A stretch of 64,000 bases of DNA from Albifimbria verrucaria (Eukaryota; Ascomycota; Sordariomycetes; Hypocreales; Stachybotryaceae): positions 2,170,001 through 2,234,000 of the forward strand of contig JAHREC010000009.1 of the NCBI GenBank assembly GCA_020081605.1. Reading direction: 5' to 3'. Below are positions 40,055-52,407 of the stretch, piece by piece. The notes under the pieces were generated by a model. The model had not been told where the DNA came from. It did not search any database and worked only from the letters and a program-made list of their open reading frames with translations. The translations under genes were made by a program, and so were the position numbers. Position 1 is the stretch's first letter. The number at the start of each line of letters is the position of its first letter.

Positions 40055-42242
40055 ATGGACGAGGAGGATCGCTTCTCGGCCAGCTCGGCCGAGTCAGAAC
40101 GCGACAATGAACCTGACGAGGTCATGGAAGATGTGGATGAAGCTGAGAACGAAGCGGACGCCGACGAGGATAATAATGACGACGAGGATGAGGACGAGGA
40201 GGAGGCCGACAATGACAATGAGGCGGATGCCGACGCCGATGGTGATGTCGAACCCGAAGTAGACGCAGATGCTGAAGCAGACGGGCCCGCAGGCGAGGGT
40301 TTGAGGGCTGGAGATGCGGGCACTACGCGACAAAAATCCCTGACGCCCGCGCCTTCGGCTTCACTGCCGTGGCGACCAACAGTTCGGCCAGAGGCGTTGA
40401 ATGCCAAACTTTATGACATCGTCCCTACCATGGCCGCGCCGCAGTCGACCAGCATAAACGCCATGGCAATCACACCTGATATGCGCTATTGGATTACTGG
40501 CGGCTCTGATGGCTACATAAGAAAGTACGATGGGCCTGGTACCATCAATGGCAAGCTCACCTTGACCGTGGCTCAAAAACATCCCTTTGTCGACAGTGTG
40601 ACCAAAGCTGGAATTCTGATGTCCTACTGGGAGAATGAGGAACCCGCCATCTCTGGCCAGGGAGACCAAGAGCACATCCTGTCACCTGTCTATTCTCTCG
40701 CCGTGCACTCAGGGGCTTTGTGGTTGCTCTCTGGGTTGGAGTCGGGTGGTATCAATCTTCAAAGCGTGCGTCATGACGAAGGCAAGAAAATGTGCTGTCT
40801 GCAGCAGCATTCAAATGCTGTGAGCGTGTTGACGCTCGCCCAAGATGAAAAAAGCGTCTTGAGCGGATCCTGGGACAAGAGAATCTTTGACTGGGACCTT
40901 AATACCGGACAGACAACCCGATCTTTTGATGGCACCGGAGGCCAGATATCTGCTATCGAGTTAAGGCCAGCAAGTGGCGATCCAGTACCTGCTGCAGCGA
41001 ACGAGCCACCACCATCTACGACAATGTCCACAAACAACGCTCTTCCCTCGGCAAACGGGGTTACACAAATGGCGTCAGTGAGGATAATCCCAAATCGTTA
41101 GAAAGGGCGGCCTCCTTCGGTGGGGGCGACGCCCAGGCCTCGCCAGCCCATGAGAGTCTGTTCGGAGGAAGTGATGCAGGAAGTCTATTCGGCGAGACGG
41201 CTGGTGAACAACCATTCGGACACGATGACGATGAGTTTGGGGCCGCCATGGGTATGATGCCAAGCCACGAAGGGGATGGATCATTCGGCGGACATGGCCA
41301 TGGCCAGTATGGAGATGCAGAAAGACCCAGAGAAAGAGCCTGCGCCCCAGTTCAACTTCCTGTGACAGTTGGAGGAGATGCTATGGAAGTGGACGCTCCA
41401 ATGCAAGAAATATCGCCAAAGGATACTGTCCCGAATGTCGAGGCACGCCCCGATCCACCCCAGCCAGACTTGGGTGAACCAATGCAGCCTCCTACAGTGG
41501 AAGGTCAGAATGAAACAAGCGCCGTTGCGGACCCCAAGTGTCATCATTGACTTCACATGCCGATATGTCACAAGTGGCTCCAAATTCTGGCTCGCCCACC
41601 CTTGTTAGTACTCAGCCCCTCGGACACAATATGACCCAACTCAGACATCGGCAACGACTTTCCTATCGGCGGCTATGGACGGCACGATACGTATCTGGGA
41701 CCGACGGGTGCCAAATCCGGTAGCCATGATTGGCAATCGGCAGGGTGTGCCACCATGGTGTATGAGCGCTTGCTGGAGCCCTGATGGCAACATGATTTAC
41801 GCCGGTCGAAGGAACGGAACAGTGGAGGAGTACGATGTGAGACATGCCACTCGTGGGTGGAATCCAGAGAGAGTTCTTAAGTTCCCCGCTGGCAGTGGTG
41901 CAGTGAGTGCGGTGAAATCGATGGTCAACGGGAGGCATCTTGTTTGGTGAGTTGACAACTACGTTCTCCTGCGGAGAAAGAAATAATTAAGCCAGCTAAC
42001 ATAAAGATTATAGTGCATCATATGATATTCTAAGACTCTACGATTTACAAGATACCCGAACTTATAAGCATTCAGCTGTACCGTTCCTAATTATTCCTGG
42101 ACCTCCGAGAGCCGGTGTCATATCTAGTTTATACATAGATCCGACGAGCAGGTTTATGCTTAGCGCAGCCGGTACGCGTGGATGGGGTGATACTAGCACC
42201 GAAGTGCTTATTGGCTACGAAATTAATGTGGTGAACAACTGA
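40055..42242 (+). CDS. Spt8, SAGA complex WD40 subunit (about six missing bases)
   Basis: Nuclear SAGA coactivator subunit that contacts TBP; about 708 residues after restoration. Exon 1 40055-41946, intron 41947-42013 (67 nt, GTGAGT...TATAG), exon 2 42014-42242. Layout: a very acidic N-terminus (Asp/Glu repeats, residues 1 to about 80), then WD40 segments (DMRYWITGGSDGYIRKYDG, VDSVTKAGILMSYWENEE, SPVYSLAVHSGALWLLSG, SVLSGSWDKRIFDWDLNTGQ). A long low-complexity insert (about 40980-41640) follows, then MDGTIRIWDRRVPNPVAMI and the conserved end LSAAGTRGWGDTSTEVLIGY. Breaks are inferred at 41067-41069 (A run), two near 41290-41316, one near 41362-41368, one at CCCC 41532-41535 and one near 41631-41637. 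The segment KDPEKEPAPQFNFL, typical of Spt8, sits in a third frame between the breaks. Confidence 0.9.
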
Positions 42243-42598
42243 AAAGCTTGTCTGGGTTTCTGAAATGCCCGAAGGAATTATGCATGCTTATATATCTTGC
42301 CAATGGGCTCATGACGTGGGAAGAAGGGCCATAGCATGCCTTGGTGTTGAGGTGTGAGGAGTTTTGGTTGCAGGCCCACCTCGAGAGAGCTTCGGTATAG
42401 TTTGTTTTTCTGCGCTGATTTTAGGAGGGAGAAACAATGCTACGAAGTACATTTGCTGTGAAGTTATACTCTGCCATGGATGGCTATGTGTAGGGTGGAT
42501 TTGGGATATCTATTTGAGAAATACCTTGCTGGAGCCGCCCAAGAAGAAAGGTGGTGTAGTATACAACAAATACGCCATCAAAAGAACAGATATATCAA
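42243..42598. other. convergent intergenic region
   Basis: About 350 bases between the ends of Spt8 and the minus-strand Ser/His/Arg-rich gene. No gene seen. Confidence 0.6.
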
Positions 42599-44334
42599 TC
42601 AGCGTCTCGCCCCATTCGCCTTCCTAACGTCCCAGCAAGAAAATAGAATAATACATATATATATATTGCTCGATATTGCTTGGAGGGGGACAACTGGCAT
42701 ACTTCTAAGATTGCACCCATCCGAACTTAGGATGTTCCCGCGATGTGATGCAGAGGGTTTACGCATATTATTTCTTCCTGGACTCATGAGCTCTACGACG
42801 AAGGCTCTGGGGAGGCTTCGCTCTCTGGCATGCATTCCGACCATGACGTTACTAATACTATCAGCAGGACGAAGAGGACGGCTATCGATGCCAATTTCGG
42901 ATTGAGCATTCAAGTGCTCGCTGTATACGACACTGGTCCACTCGTCAGGGTTATCATCATTGCCTTCATCAGTGAGAGGCGCATCTCCGAAAATTGCCTG
43001 GGGAGTCCTGGCCTGAATGATAGTTCCCCAGTAGTCACTGAGTGTTCTCTCAATTTCGGATGGGCCTACTGAATCTCGAGCACCAGAGCCGACACCAGCC
43101 CCGGACTCAGCAGGCTTGTGGGATCTCTCATCGCTCGCTGGGTGCATGCCATCAAACCAACAGGCCATGAGACTGTCATTTTCATAATAACCCCCAGCTC
43201 CATCGCTGTTGTCATGCTGCTTCTGGGACAGTTTGCCATATCTTTCCGAGCGGTGCCTTGAAGAGTGTGAGTTGGGTTTGTTAGTTCCCTGCCTATGAGT
43301 TGCTGATTTACTGCTTTTTACATGAATTTGGTCTGTAGACCTGTGGGATGAGGACTCGTGACGACGATGAGATCTGGAGGAGTGATGACATCTAGGGTGC
43401 CGTACAGACGTATGCAAACTAGAACTTTCTTTAACAGATTGGAGCGGTGAAGAGTGGCGTTTCTTTTTATATTGGCTCACTGGGCCTCGAGAACAGGAGC
43501 TGTGGTTTGTGCCATCTTTTGATGATGCCTGTTCTTGCACATGATCTCCCTAAACTGTCGGTATGCATATCCTGGGCTGTTGTAGTTATCCGACGGAACC
43601 TTGTTAGGTGTTGTGGGATTTCCAAGAATGATCTCATGTACTAAATGCTCTGGATCCCTGTTCACAGTGTAGGTGGTGATAGGTTCGGGTCGAACGTTTT
43701 CATTGCGTAGACCAGAGGTGGAACTGTCGACTACAGGAGGAGCTGTAGAAGGGTAACTGGGTTCAGAACTATGATAGTTCTCGCCAGGTTCCCGATGGGT
43801 TGCGCTTGAACTGCGACCTTCTGAATCAGAATTATTGTCGCTGTCATTACGACTATGATAGCCTGACACTGGAGCCTGGTGATTGGCGTTGGGGCGGTGA
43901 CGACTGGAGTGATGGCGGCTCGAGCTCGTAGCACGTGTATGATGACTTAGAACGGAACCATGGTAGCCGGAGCTAGAAGCGTCATCTCGCGATGATGATC
44001 TGGAATAACTACCAGATTTTGATTGGTCTCGGCTGCTGCTAGAGCGACTGTGGTAGTCATTGCTTTGTTGTAGAATGGCCCGCTGATCATGCTTCGATAG
44101 ATATTTGAACATAGGTAGCCGCTCTGGGTGCCGGTTCTCTGCATGAAACCTATCCCGTGATTTACCCTTGTGCCACTCCTTGCTGGCTTTGTCTGGTCCA
44201 AATACCAAGGGTGCTACAGCTGAAGCAATATTACCGAAGAAGTCGTTGGATTCTTTCTTGCTTTTCTTGTTCTTGCTTCCATGACTGTCTCTCGAGCTAT
44301 GGTGCGAACTCGATGCTTCTGTCCTGTGGCTCAT
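42599..44334 (-). CDS. Ser/His/Arg-rich low-complexity protein of unknown function (one frame break)
   Basis: About 578 residues if single-exon. I do not recognise a domain. The start MSHRTEASSSHHSSRD at 44334 is preferred; an in-frame ATG at 44352 is possible. Basic, disordered stretches rich in Ser, His and Arg (SSSSRDQSKSGSYSRSSSRD, RHHSSRHRPNANHQ, RCHHSSRSHRRHESSSHRS) flank a more ordered segment (FFGNIASAVAPLVFG; EHLVHEIILGNPTTPNKVP; PGYAYRQFREI). The C-terminal third is acidic and mixed (DEWTSVVYSEHLNAQSEIG). One missing base near 43538-43545 joins the two halves. The last 40 residues look less protein-like, so the true end may lie earlier. RS-like composition hints at nuclear or RNA-related work, as a guess only. 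Confidence 0.6.
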
Positions 44335-45395
44335 CTCCAAGTGGCAATACAAATTATCGATAAGGTTATAAAGCCTTTGGGATATATGATGTTGTGTAAA
44401 ATGTGGTTATCAGTTGTGCGATACGCAGTGTTCATGATCACGATGTTGAGTGCTAATTAGAGATGGTGGGCGAAGGTTAAGTTTAAGTAATAAGTTGTCT
44501 CGTAATCTATGGCATTCTGATTCATTGTTCACTTTCCATCTGCTCGGTTTGTAGACGTTAGTGTGAGGGGTCATTAGGTACTCCTTAATGGTCATTGTCA
44601 TGTGCAAGCATGGTGCTGGAAGTGAAACAAAGGAACCAGTCGTATTAGGCTCAAAGGAGTCACCTTTGAGACGTTTATAGTATTTCTTTGTTGTCCAGGC
44701 CCGCTATGTTCTCTTATCGCCTTTGTTTCCTTTGAATCGCTTTGTTAGGCATGAATGGCATAAAACATGCTGACAAAATAGCATCCGAAAGAGTCTGTTC
44801 AGTCGATGTCAATGATACTGCACGGAGCTCGTCATTGCAGATGAACGAAACCAGCAGCACTGTATAGATGACTATGTGAATAGTCAAGCTGCATTAAGTG
44901 TTACCGGTACCGGTACCGTATTTATATATATACGTATACGTAAAGAAACTCCGGTTGGGTCTTGGACTGGGCTATTGTGAGCGTGGGTTGTAGTAGAAAT
45001 TGAGCTCGTGGTCTGAAAGTGCTTCGCCGAGTGAAAAGCGTATAGAACATGAGGAGGTTATGATTTTATCGTTTGAGGCAACTCACTACAAAGCTTTTAT
45101 AAAGAATTCTCCAAGTAGCCTTTCCGTATGAGCTGTCTGGCTGTGATACTGTGCACTCAATCAGGCCATGTTGCAAGGCACCACACGAGGTTATAGTCAC
45201 CAGCAAAAAGACCTCTTTACACAGAAGCAACGCCAAAAGACGAATACTAATGCACTTTTATTGTGACTATCTGTAATCAACGACAAATATAAAAGACAGT
45301 CCTGGCAACTACATAAGTAAAGGAGGTGTCCTGTTTTGGAATACTTTCTATGAGGCCCAGGGTTGTTGATAGACATAAAAACACGGCCAAGTATC
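44335..45395. other. intergenic, no gene seen
   Basis: Upstream regions of two divergent genes. Has a short palindromic TACCGGTACCGGTACCGTA stretch near 44900-44920 followed by TATATATA. Confidence 0.5.
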
Positions 45396-45861
45396 ATGGC
45401 CACGATTCGCTGCTCTACGTGCGGGCTTCCATGTACTTGCTATTTCTACCACAACCACGATTTTGTTTGCGACGACCGGCGCTGTGTCGAAGGTTCGGTG
45501 GAAAGGCCCTACGACCGCCTAGCTTATGGAGACGATGGCAGTCTCCTGCCATCTTTGCGAATATGACGGCAGTCGATACGCCGTGCCAACACGTTACTGT
45601 ACTCCCAACATGACACACACCCGATCCGGACTTCATTTCATCAACGGTCCCAGTGACCTTGCGCTTGCCATCAAAGTCGAGGAATACGGGAAGACTCCTA
45701 TCATAATATACGCCCGACCTCGTCCGAGCCCGAGCGCCCCCAACCAAAGGATTACAGCTTCAAGGTGGCAGGCTGAGTCGGCTGCGTATCTTTCAGATGC
45801 GGGCACCAAATCCAGCGATCGTCAACGATTTAAATGCCGATTTAGCGATGTATCAGAGTGA
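45396..45861 (+). CDS. possible small Cys-rich protein (two frame breaks)
   Basis: Tentative. Frame one (45396-45566) gives MATIRCSTCGLPCTCYFYHN and a later CDDRRCVE, a Cys pattern that could bind metal. A different frame down to 45861 gives YCTPNMTHTRSGLHFINGP and VEEYGKTPIIIYARPRP, which also look like real protein. Two missing bases (near 45547 and 45594) would join them through an intermediate frame into about 155 residues, matching the error pattern elsewhere in the window. No signal peptide. Family not recognised. Confidence 0.42.
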
Positions 45862-47492
45862 ATTTTCACGAATATTGGTGTTGTTGAGCATGGTGAATGT
45901 CTTTTTAGCGCGGTCTACTTGCACCATCAATGTTGACTAATAAGTCGGACCAAAGCGTCCATTCAAGATGAGAGGGCTTTACCGTTTTGGGCAGTTACCC
46001 AATGTGGTAACCTAGCTTGTTCCTAGCGCATTTGTCAATTACAAATAACCATTGGCCAATGAATGACGCCTTTTGGGGAACATCACCATCACCATCTCCT
46101 TCTCATTCTCCTTCTTCTCTTCCTTGGGCTATGCTTGGCTTCGCTTGCTGAGAAGACGATGTGGCGTTACGTTTTTTTTCTTCTCTCTTTCTTTCTGGAT
46201 TGGAATATCATGCTCCCCAATAGTGGACCCAATATGACATGTGCGCTTAGATACCGAATAATCGATGGCTGACGTTCGAGTGGCAGTAGTCCCGGGCTGT
46301 TATCCAGCTCGCTACGATACAGCTCCAATTCTTTTCCCATCTGGGCTTGGGACCGAAGCGCTTTGACAATTCCGAACGTTTGGGTCGCCCTTTCTCCTTT
46401 TCTCAGCTGCTCGTGTTCCCTGTAGAAATTATTTCCTCTCAATTTCTTGCTACCTCTACCCATGGCGCCCCTCTCTGCGCGTTAGTTTGGGCCGCCGGTG
46501 TCAGAGCCATGTCGTATGACTCGTTTATCATCCGCATTCCAGTAGTCCCGGGGAACCATTACGGCGTGCCTGTGCAATGATCCGATTTTGCGCAGTCGGA
46601 AGCCCAGTGCGGGGCTCTGTTGTCTGGCATTTGAGTTGGGACCTCCAAACAAGATCGTCACGTCTAACGTTACGTCTGGTCAGGATGTATCGCGAGCTGG
46701 ATATAGTAGACAGAAAAGAGGACAACGGTAAAACAAAAGCAATAAGTTGCTAGCCTTGGCGCCATCATACTACTACTGTATTGCCTGACTTGTTACTGTA
46801 CAACAAGCTGAGCACATCACTATGAGTCCTTGCGTGCAACAGGTGTGTCAATGTGGACCGTCCCAATTAGGTCGTCTCTTTGTTCTCCTTATTCTTTATC
46901 TCTCTCCTTTAATCCTACAATATCGTGTAGCGTCCTTTCCATCGACTGTTCAAAGGCGCAAAAGCCGTCCTCATGAAATGCCAAATAGAGCGGTTTTCCT
47001 TTCCGGTGCTTTCCTTCATCATTGAGCGCGCCCCGAGTACTTCCTCCCTCCATTGCAATATAGAAATAAGACTGCACGAAATAGACCTAGCAACTCCTTT
47101 TGTCCAAGATTTCACTTTCGAGACATAAGAAACATTTCCGGGAACATCTTCCCACATACCGCACTGGCTATGACGTGAAGCGGGAGACATAGTACGATAA
47201 CAAAACAAAATAAAAAAGCCAACCGAGACTTAAAGACGTCAAGGCCACGACAGTGACACCTCCTCCGCAGGCAAGATCCTCCTCTTGATGGGGTATTATG
47301 ATTATGTACGATTGGAATGTAGACAAAAAGACAAGTAAAATCAAGAAGAGGATAGCGTTATGCTCCCTCGGGAATCGTGTGTCGAGCCACGGCTCGAGGA
47401 CCGCAGTCTCGACTACTGTACAGATTATCGACATGGCGAGAACGCCGAATACTCCGCGAAATCATCATTTCATTTGAGACCAATGTTTTTCC
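45862..47492. other. intergenic, no confident gene
   Basis: A minus-strand frame of 98 residues at 46167-46463 is hydrophilic but unlike anything I know. The rest is promoter or 3' sequence. Confidence 0.45.
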
Positions 47493-47835
47493 CTATGAAG
47501 GGATCCGCGGGTCATTAAAATACTGCGCCATGCCCCAGCCTTGCTGTGACTGGTTCATCTGCGGTGTCGACTCCCCAGTGATGGAGCTCGCGATGCTTTC
47601 CCAGTCATCAAATACAACAGGCGCCGGCAGATACTCAAAGTCCATTACTGTTCCTGCCGGCTCGGGGATCGCGGACTGGGGTGGAGGTGGCGGTAGCTCA
47701 CGCTTATCCAGAGGAGAGTGGGCGGGTGCCAATGGAGAGTGTGAAGAATGCGAAGTAGAGCCCGGAGACGAGTGCTGTGTTTGAGGGAAAGGCTGAGATG
47801 GAACGAACATTGTGTTCCGGAAGGGCGACCCAGGA

Positions 47836-47867
<32 letters not shown>

Positions 47868-49393
47868 TGCTGGTGTTGTTGCTGAGCCTGGGTCGGGAGC
47901 GGCGAGAAGGACATGCGAGGACCCTGTCCCTGAAATGAGTGTTGGCCCATGCTAGGCTGGGAAAATTGTGGCGATTGTACTGGTGCGGTGGTTAGGACAA
48001 TGTCGGCCAAATCGTAAGCCACGCTGACGATCCATTGAGCCTCGCCTTCATCGCCCGAAAAGAATTCCAAAAGATCCTGCAACTGGCCCGGGCTCTCCTT
48101 CTCGAGGAAGCCCTGAGCACGACCGGTCTTGCTGGGATGCCAACTGAACTGCGGCCTACGACCTGCATACTCAGATTGCTTGCTGGCAACAAGCGCATCC
48201 CATGCCTCATGAATGAGCGGCTGGTGAAGAAGTCCATAGACGACACGTGAATGCATCCAGTCGCCCTTGGTCATGCCCGATTCAAAATGGCGTGCGACGT
48301 GCTCGACGTGACGCTCACGAGCAGGGTGCAGCGCAGAGCAGAAGCCACAAGCCCAGTACTTACGCTTGCGCAGAAACTTGACCACCTTCTCGGCATGTGG
48401 GCACGTCTTGCAACCGTGGCACTGCTTGTGGTGCTGGTTGAACGAGTTAGAACCCCAGAAGCTGCGGTTGCAGCCCGGTTCAGGGCATGGGTATTTTCTC
48501 CAACGCTCGTGGAACTCGTCTTCGTGGCGCTTCCAATCGTACTTCCGCTTAAAGCTGGTCTCGCAAGATGTGCACCAGTAAATGTTCTGCTTGGAGGCGG
48601 CGGCGGCAGCGGCGGTAATGGGGGCACCGTTGATGAGAGAGGCGCCGGCCGGCGGTGTGTTTGGAGGAGGCATAGGAGCGGGGCCTGAGTACGTGGGCAC
48701 GTCGAGGTTGACTGCCACGACATGGAGGACTGGGCCGAGTGAGAGGACCAGATGGAGGCGTGGCCAGAAGAACCGGAGCTCGTCGAGGAAACCGAAATGC
48801 GCGGGCGGTGCGAGAATGGAGCTGAGGGTGGCAGGAAGATGGAAGCATCGTCAGTAGGGCTAGTCAGCACGCAGGACGGAGCAGTGGACCAGGCGGCGGC
48901 CAGGTCCTCGGGCAGAGACTCGGACTTGATATCCGGAGTAGGGGTGGTGGCAGTTGGCGTCGAGGCAGACGAGGTGTTGGCTGTTGCGGAGCTGGAAGTG
49001 GAGGAGGTGGCCGAAGGCGACAAGAGACCCGTGGAGGCGATGGAAGAGGGCACCGCGGCTGACGGGGCCTGCATCGGCGGTGGAGGCGGAGGGCACTGAG
49101 GGGTGGCGGCGGAGCGAGCGTCGGTTGGGGTGGAACGAGAGACGACTGAGTAGGCATGGCCATGTTGGCCATGCTGAGCTGTAGCGACTGGCTATCATCA
49201 ACCCATTGATGGAGGAGGTCCTTGGACAAGCCGGAGTCAATCAGGACCTGCAGGTTCTTCCTAGCCTCCGCCAGAACATCCTGGGGGTAGCATCATGCTG
49301 AAGCTGGTGCTGAAGGTGCTGCTGTTGCTGGAGCGGCGACATGATTCGAGAGTGCAGCTGCTGAAGCTGTTGATGGTCCTGACTCTGATCCAT
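47493..49393 (-). CDS. three-finger C2H2 zinc finger transcription factor (four frame breaks)
   Basis: About 634 residues, no intron seen. The N-terminus from ATG 49393 is Gln/His-rich (MDQSQDHQQLQQLHSR), then LAEARKNLQVLIDSGLSKDL and a Pro/Ser/Ala-rich low-complexity region. Three zinc fingers follow: YWCTSCETSFKRKYDWKRHE (CX2CX12HX4H), YPCPEPGCNRSF... (CX4CX12HX4H) and YWACGFCSALHP... (CX2CX12HX3H). A conserved segment (WMHSRVVYGLLHQPLIHEAW), a polyglutamine run and a Pro-rich tail ending in MNQSQQGWGMAQYF come after. This architecture is common in a filamentous-ascomycete family of C2H2 regulators. Missing bases are inferred at GGGGG 49283-49287, GGGG 49100-49103, 48717-48722 and at the edge of the CAG repeat 47836-47842; the span then equals 635 codons. 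Targets unknown. Confidence 0.82.
47836..47884 (-). repeat. CAG (polyglutamine) trinucleotide repeat
   Basis: CTG repeats on the plus strand encode the polyGln run of the C2H2 protein. One inferred frame break lies at its edge, so repeat length may be misread. Confidence 0.85.
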
Positions 49394-50700
49394 AGGCCCC
49401 AACTCCCATGGGGGTTGACGAAACGAGAGAGAGTAAGAGTGAGCGGCAAGGAGAAACAAAACAAGAAACGGCGGCAGCGGCGACCACGACGATGGCGACC
49501 ACGACGACGACAGACGCCGACGGGACGGATTGAAGGTTGACGACGCTGAAGTGCGTGATGTGAAAGAGAAAAAGAGTGGGTGAGAGAGAGGGAGGGTGAG
49601 GTAGTCTAGGTTGGGAAGAGAAAAGGAGTAGCAGTAGAGTAGAGTAGCCAAGAGGGTGCCAATTCTCCGAGTATTATTGGAAATGGGATTCCTTTTCGCA
49701 CCCTTGACCCCTGTTCCCTTTTCTGCCTTGGCCTGACGCGCGCGACAGACCACCACTACACGGAGAAAGCAGGGGGCCTTAACAGCAGGTGGGCTGGTTG
49801 GTCGGCTGGCTGGCTGGCTGGCCAGTCGGTTTACTGTTTGATTGACTGCTGAACGGAGTGTTGTAGAATGAGCCAGGGAGGAGCGATTCCAGCTTTCTCG
49901 ATCGGAGGAAGGGCCTGCAACTGCGAACCGGAGCCTGAGAGCGGAAGGACGGAGGTGGAAAACGAGTGAATTAAGAATAGGCGAAGCGAGTGTGTCGACC
50001 ACCTTGGGGAAGGAGCCGGGCAAAACGAACGTGATTAAACGAGAGAATGAGTAGAGGGTAGGATTTGAAGAGAGGTGCAGTAAGTATGCTGCGTGGAAGA
50101 TGGAGGAGGAGAAAGAGAGAGGAGGAGAGCCGTGGGCGGGTAGAGAGGAAAAGAGAGGGTAGAATAGGAAGAAAGGGTCCTGGTTCTGCACACACTCTCT
50201 CTCTCACGCATACAAGGACGAAGAGCTAAATGGGAAGTGTGGGTGTGGCTAAGCCTAAGATGAGGTAAAAGAAGCAAGGTGGTCAGGGGTGGGTTGAGTG
50301 AGGGATCCGACAGAAGGTGCAGAAGGGAACAGAGCAGAGAAACAATTGAGCCCGAGGAGCGCGAGACTCCGCTCCTTGGCAACGCGGAACTGGGGTGGAT
50401 TCTCTAATGGAGCACAAAGAGGAAGAAGACACGGACAGGGAGGAGGAGAAGAGAGCGCACGAGAGAGTGAGAGAGACGGACTGGGGGAGAAGGGGGCGTG
50501 TGGGAGAGAGGTTGAGTGTGGGTTGGATGTGTTTTTAGTGACAGGAAGTTCGCTGCTCTGGAACTTTGTCGACAGCATATCCCACGATCCAAGAAAAGAC
50601 AGGACAGGGCCATGCAGGCACGCAGCAAACAAAAGAAAGAAAGCCGGTGAACACACTAAGGGAAACGGCCGATCTCCCATGCGCCTGCCACGCCCCTTGG
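49394..50700 (-). other. pyrimidine-rich 5' leader/promoter of the C2H2 gene
   Basis: On the minus strand this stretch is strongly C/T-rich (CTCTCTCT tracts, CCTCCTCC), with GGCTGGCTGGCTGG repeats at 49803-49826. A long open frame crosses it (49241-50191), but only its last part from ATG 49393 looks like protein. Fits a long leader or core promoter. Confidence 0.5.
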
Positions 50701-50912
50701 GCCTGAGAGGGAGCTACAGTGGTAGGTACAGATGCACACGCAGCAGCGCGCAGTGGGGAGCGAGCGTTGGATGGGAAAAGGAAAGGTTTAAAGTCTGAGC
50801 ACAAAGGCAGAGGCAGAGCCACAGGAGAGCTAAACCATGGATCGAGGGAAGAGGGCGGGTACCTTACATCGATTAACGCCCCAGGTGGGTACCTCCGTGC
50901 TGTGCTACCGCT

Positions 50913-50970
50913 GTACCTAAGGTACCTACCTACCTACTAGGTGAGTACCTAGGTAGGTACCTTACCTCTG
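50913..50970. repeat. cluster of GGTAGGTACC/GGTACCTACC motifs
   Basis: Dense short inverted motifs (ACCTAAGGTACCTACCTACC, then TAGGTAGGTACC) able to fold on either strand. Part of a motif family repeated across intergenic DNA of the window. Confidence 0.7.
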
Positions 50971-52355
50971 GAGAACTACCAGGTAGAGCCAGGTATGCGG
51001 AGGAACCTCTGGGTTGGCCATCGACCGGGTACCTCGTAGGCACAGGCCGCCAGGAACAGCACCAGGAACCGCGCATCCAAAGACGGCGGTCATGTACCTC
51101 GCCGCCCCGTGTCGACGCCGACCGGTACTTGCAGTGCCAGAATCAATCCCTAACCTAAGAGCACCCCTAGCTCGCTCGACTGGGCCCGAGCATGGCAAGT
51201 GGGCCGCTAGCCATGGATCATGATGATGGAAAATGGAAGACAGGGGCGAGCCTTGATGAAGAAGCACCCAGCGATCTCCGAAGACGAGCCAAACAAATCA
51301 TTCTTCTGTTCTGGCGGGAACCGTGTCTGCCCATCCGTCCATCCGTCTGTCCAACTGACTGGCTGTGTCTATCTACCTACCTCTAGGTACATACCTATAA
51401 GGTAGGTAAGTAGGTCCCTGGTAACTGAGACAAGACCGACTTGCCTGCCTGCCTGCGATCGCCGGGACTGCAAGTTCCTTTTCTCGCCCCAGCGCATCTA
51501 ATTAATATATCCATACGAGCACGGCACAGTAATGTAATCAGTAGCATGGTAGACACATGATGGATGGGCCTGTGTATACACGCCGCCAGCTTGGCCACGC
51601 AGCAGCAGCCCCGACCTCGTACGCTCACTCATCCTCATCCTCCAAGACGCATTTCTCCCTCCAATCCTCCTTCTCACGCACCCGCATATCACTGCGTATG
51701 CACATGCGCACGTACCTTTGGGATCCCCCATGGATGTTGGAATCAAGACCTCGCATTCGAATCAGCTCTAGCCTAGCCTTCACTCACCCATCCCTCCGTC
51801 TGCTCCATAGTGGAGGGTTAAAAAGGAGCATGATCAGATGGCCGACATTTCAGCCCACGGCCTGGTCTCCCCTCCCCTTTTCCCTGGCTCGAGCAGTAAC
51901 CTCTTCCCCAAGGATTGAGTACCTTGCATGCCAGGCAACTGGGTGCGCACATGCGTGTACCCCGGAGGTACTAAATTTTGCAACTCTCGTCAGACAAGAC
52001 AGGCTATGAGGCATCGCGGGCCATAATATCGTTGCACTCGTCCCCAGTTATTGTTTTCCTCGTGCTGGGGCTGCATCAGTCCAAGCGCTCAACGATGCGC
52101 CCAGGCACACACGCACAGGTGCACGCAAGCAGACTGGCAATACCTTCTGCCCTGCCTGCACTCTGCACGCTGCACGCACATACTGTACAGCAGGCAGACT
52201 GGCATGCACGGAGATCAGCGCCTACGGGCCCTGCAGCTCCTGGCCAGAAACAATCATCTTCATTGGGCTAAGCCGATGGGCTGCACGTAGCAGAGACGCG
52301 CCGATCAACCAACAGACTGTAATTACCGCCTTACCATCATCGCGAGGCGTTCCAG

Positions 52356-52366
52356 ATGATGATGAT

Positions 52367-52406
<40 letters not shown>
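52356..52406. repeat. GAT/GTC trinucleotide microsatellite
   Basis: About four GAT units followed by about 13 GTC units, intergenic. Confidence 0.9.

Positions 52407-52407
<1 letters not shown>

Noticed and set aside
41267..41372. Programmed frameshifting in Spt8
   Set aside because: Many breaks per gene, all deletion-like, no slippery site plus structure, and the same pattern in unrelated genes.
46167..46463. 98-residue hydrophilic minus-strand frame
   Set aside because: Plausible composition but no recognised family or supporting context; left unannotated.
49241..50191. 316-residue frame at the 5' side of the C2H2 gene
   Set aside because: Only the part after ATG 49393 looks like protein; the rest is pyrimidine-tract translation (Ser/Leu/Pro).
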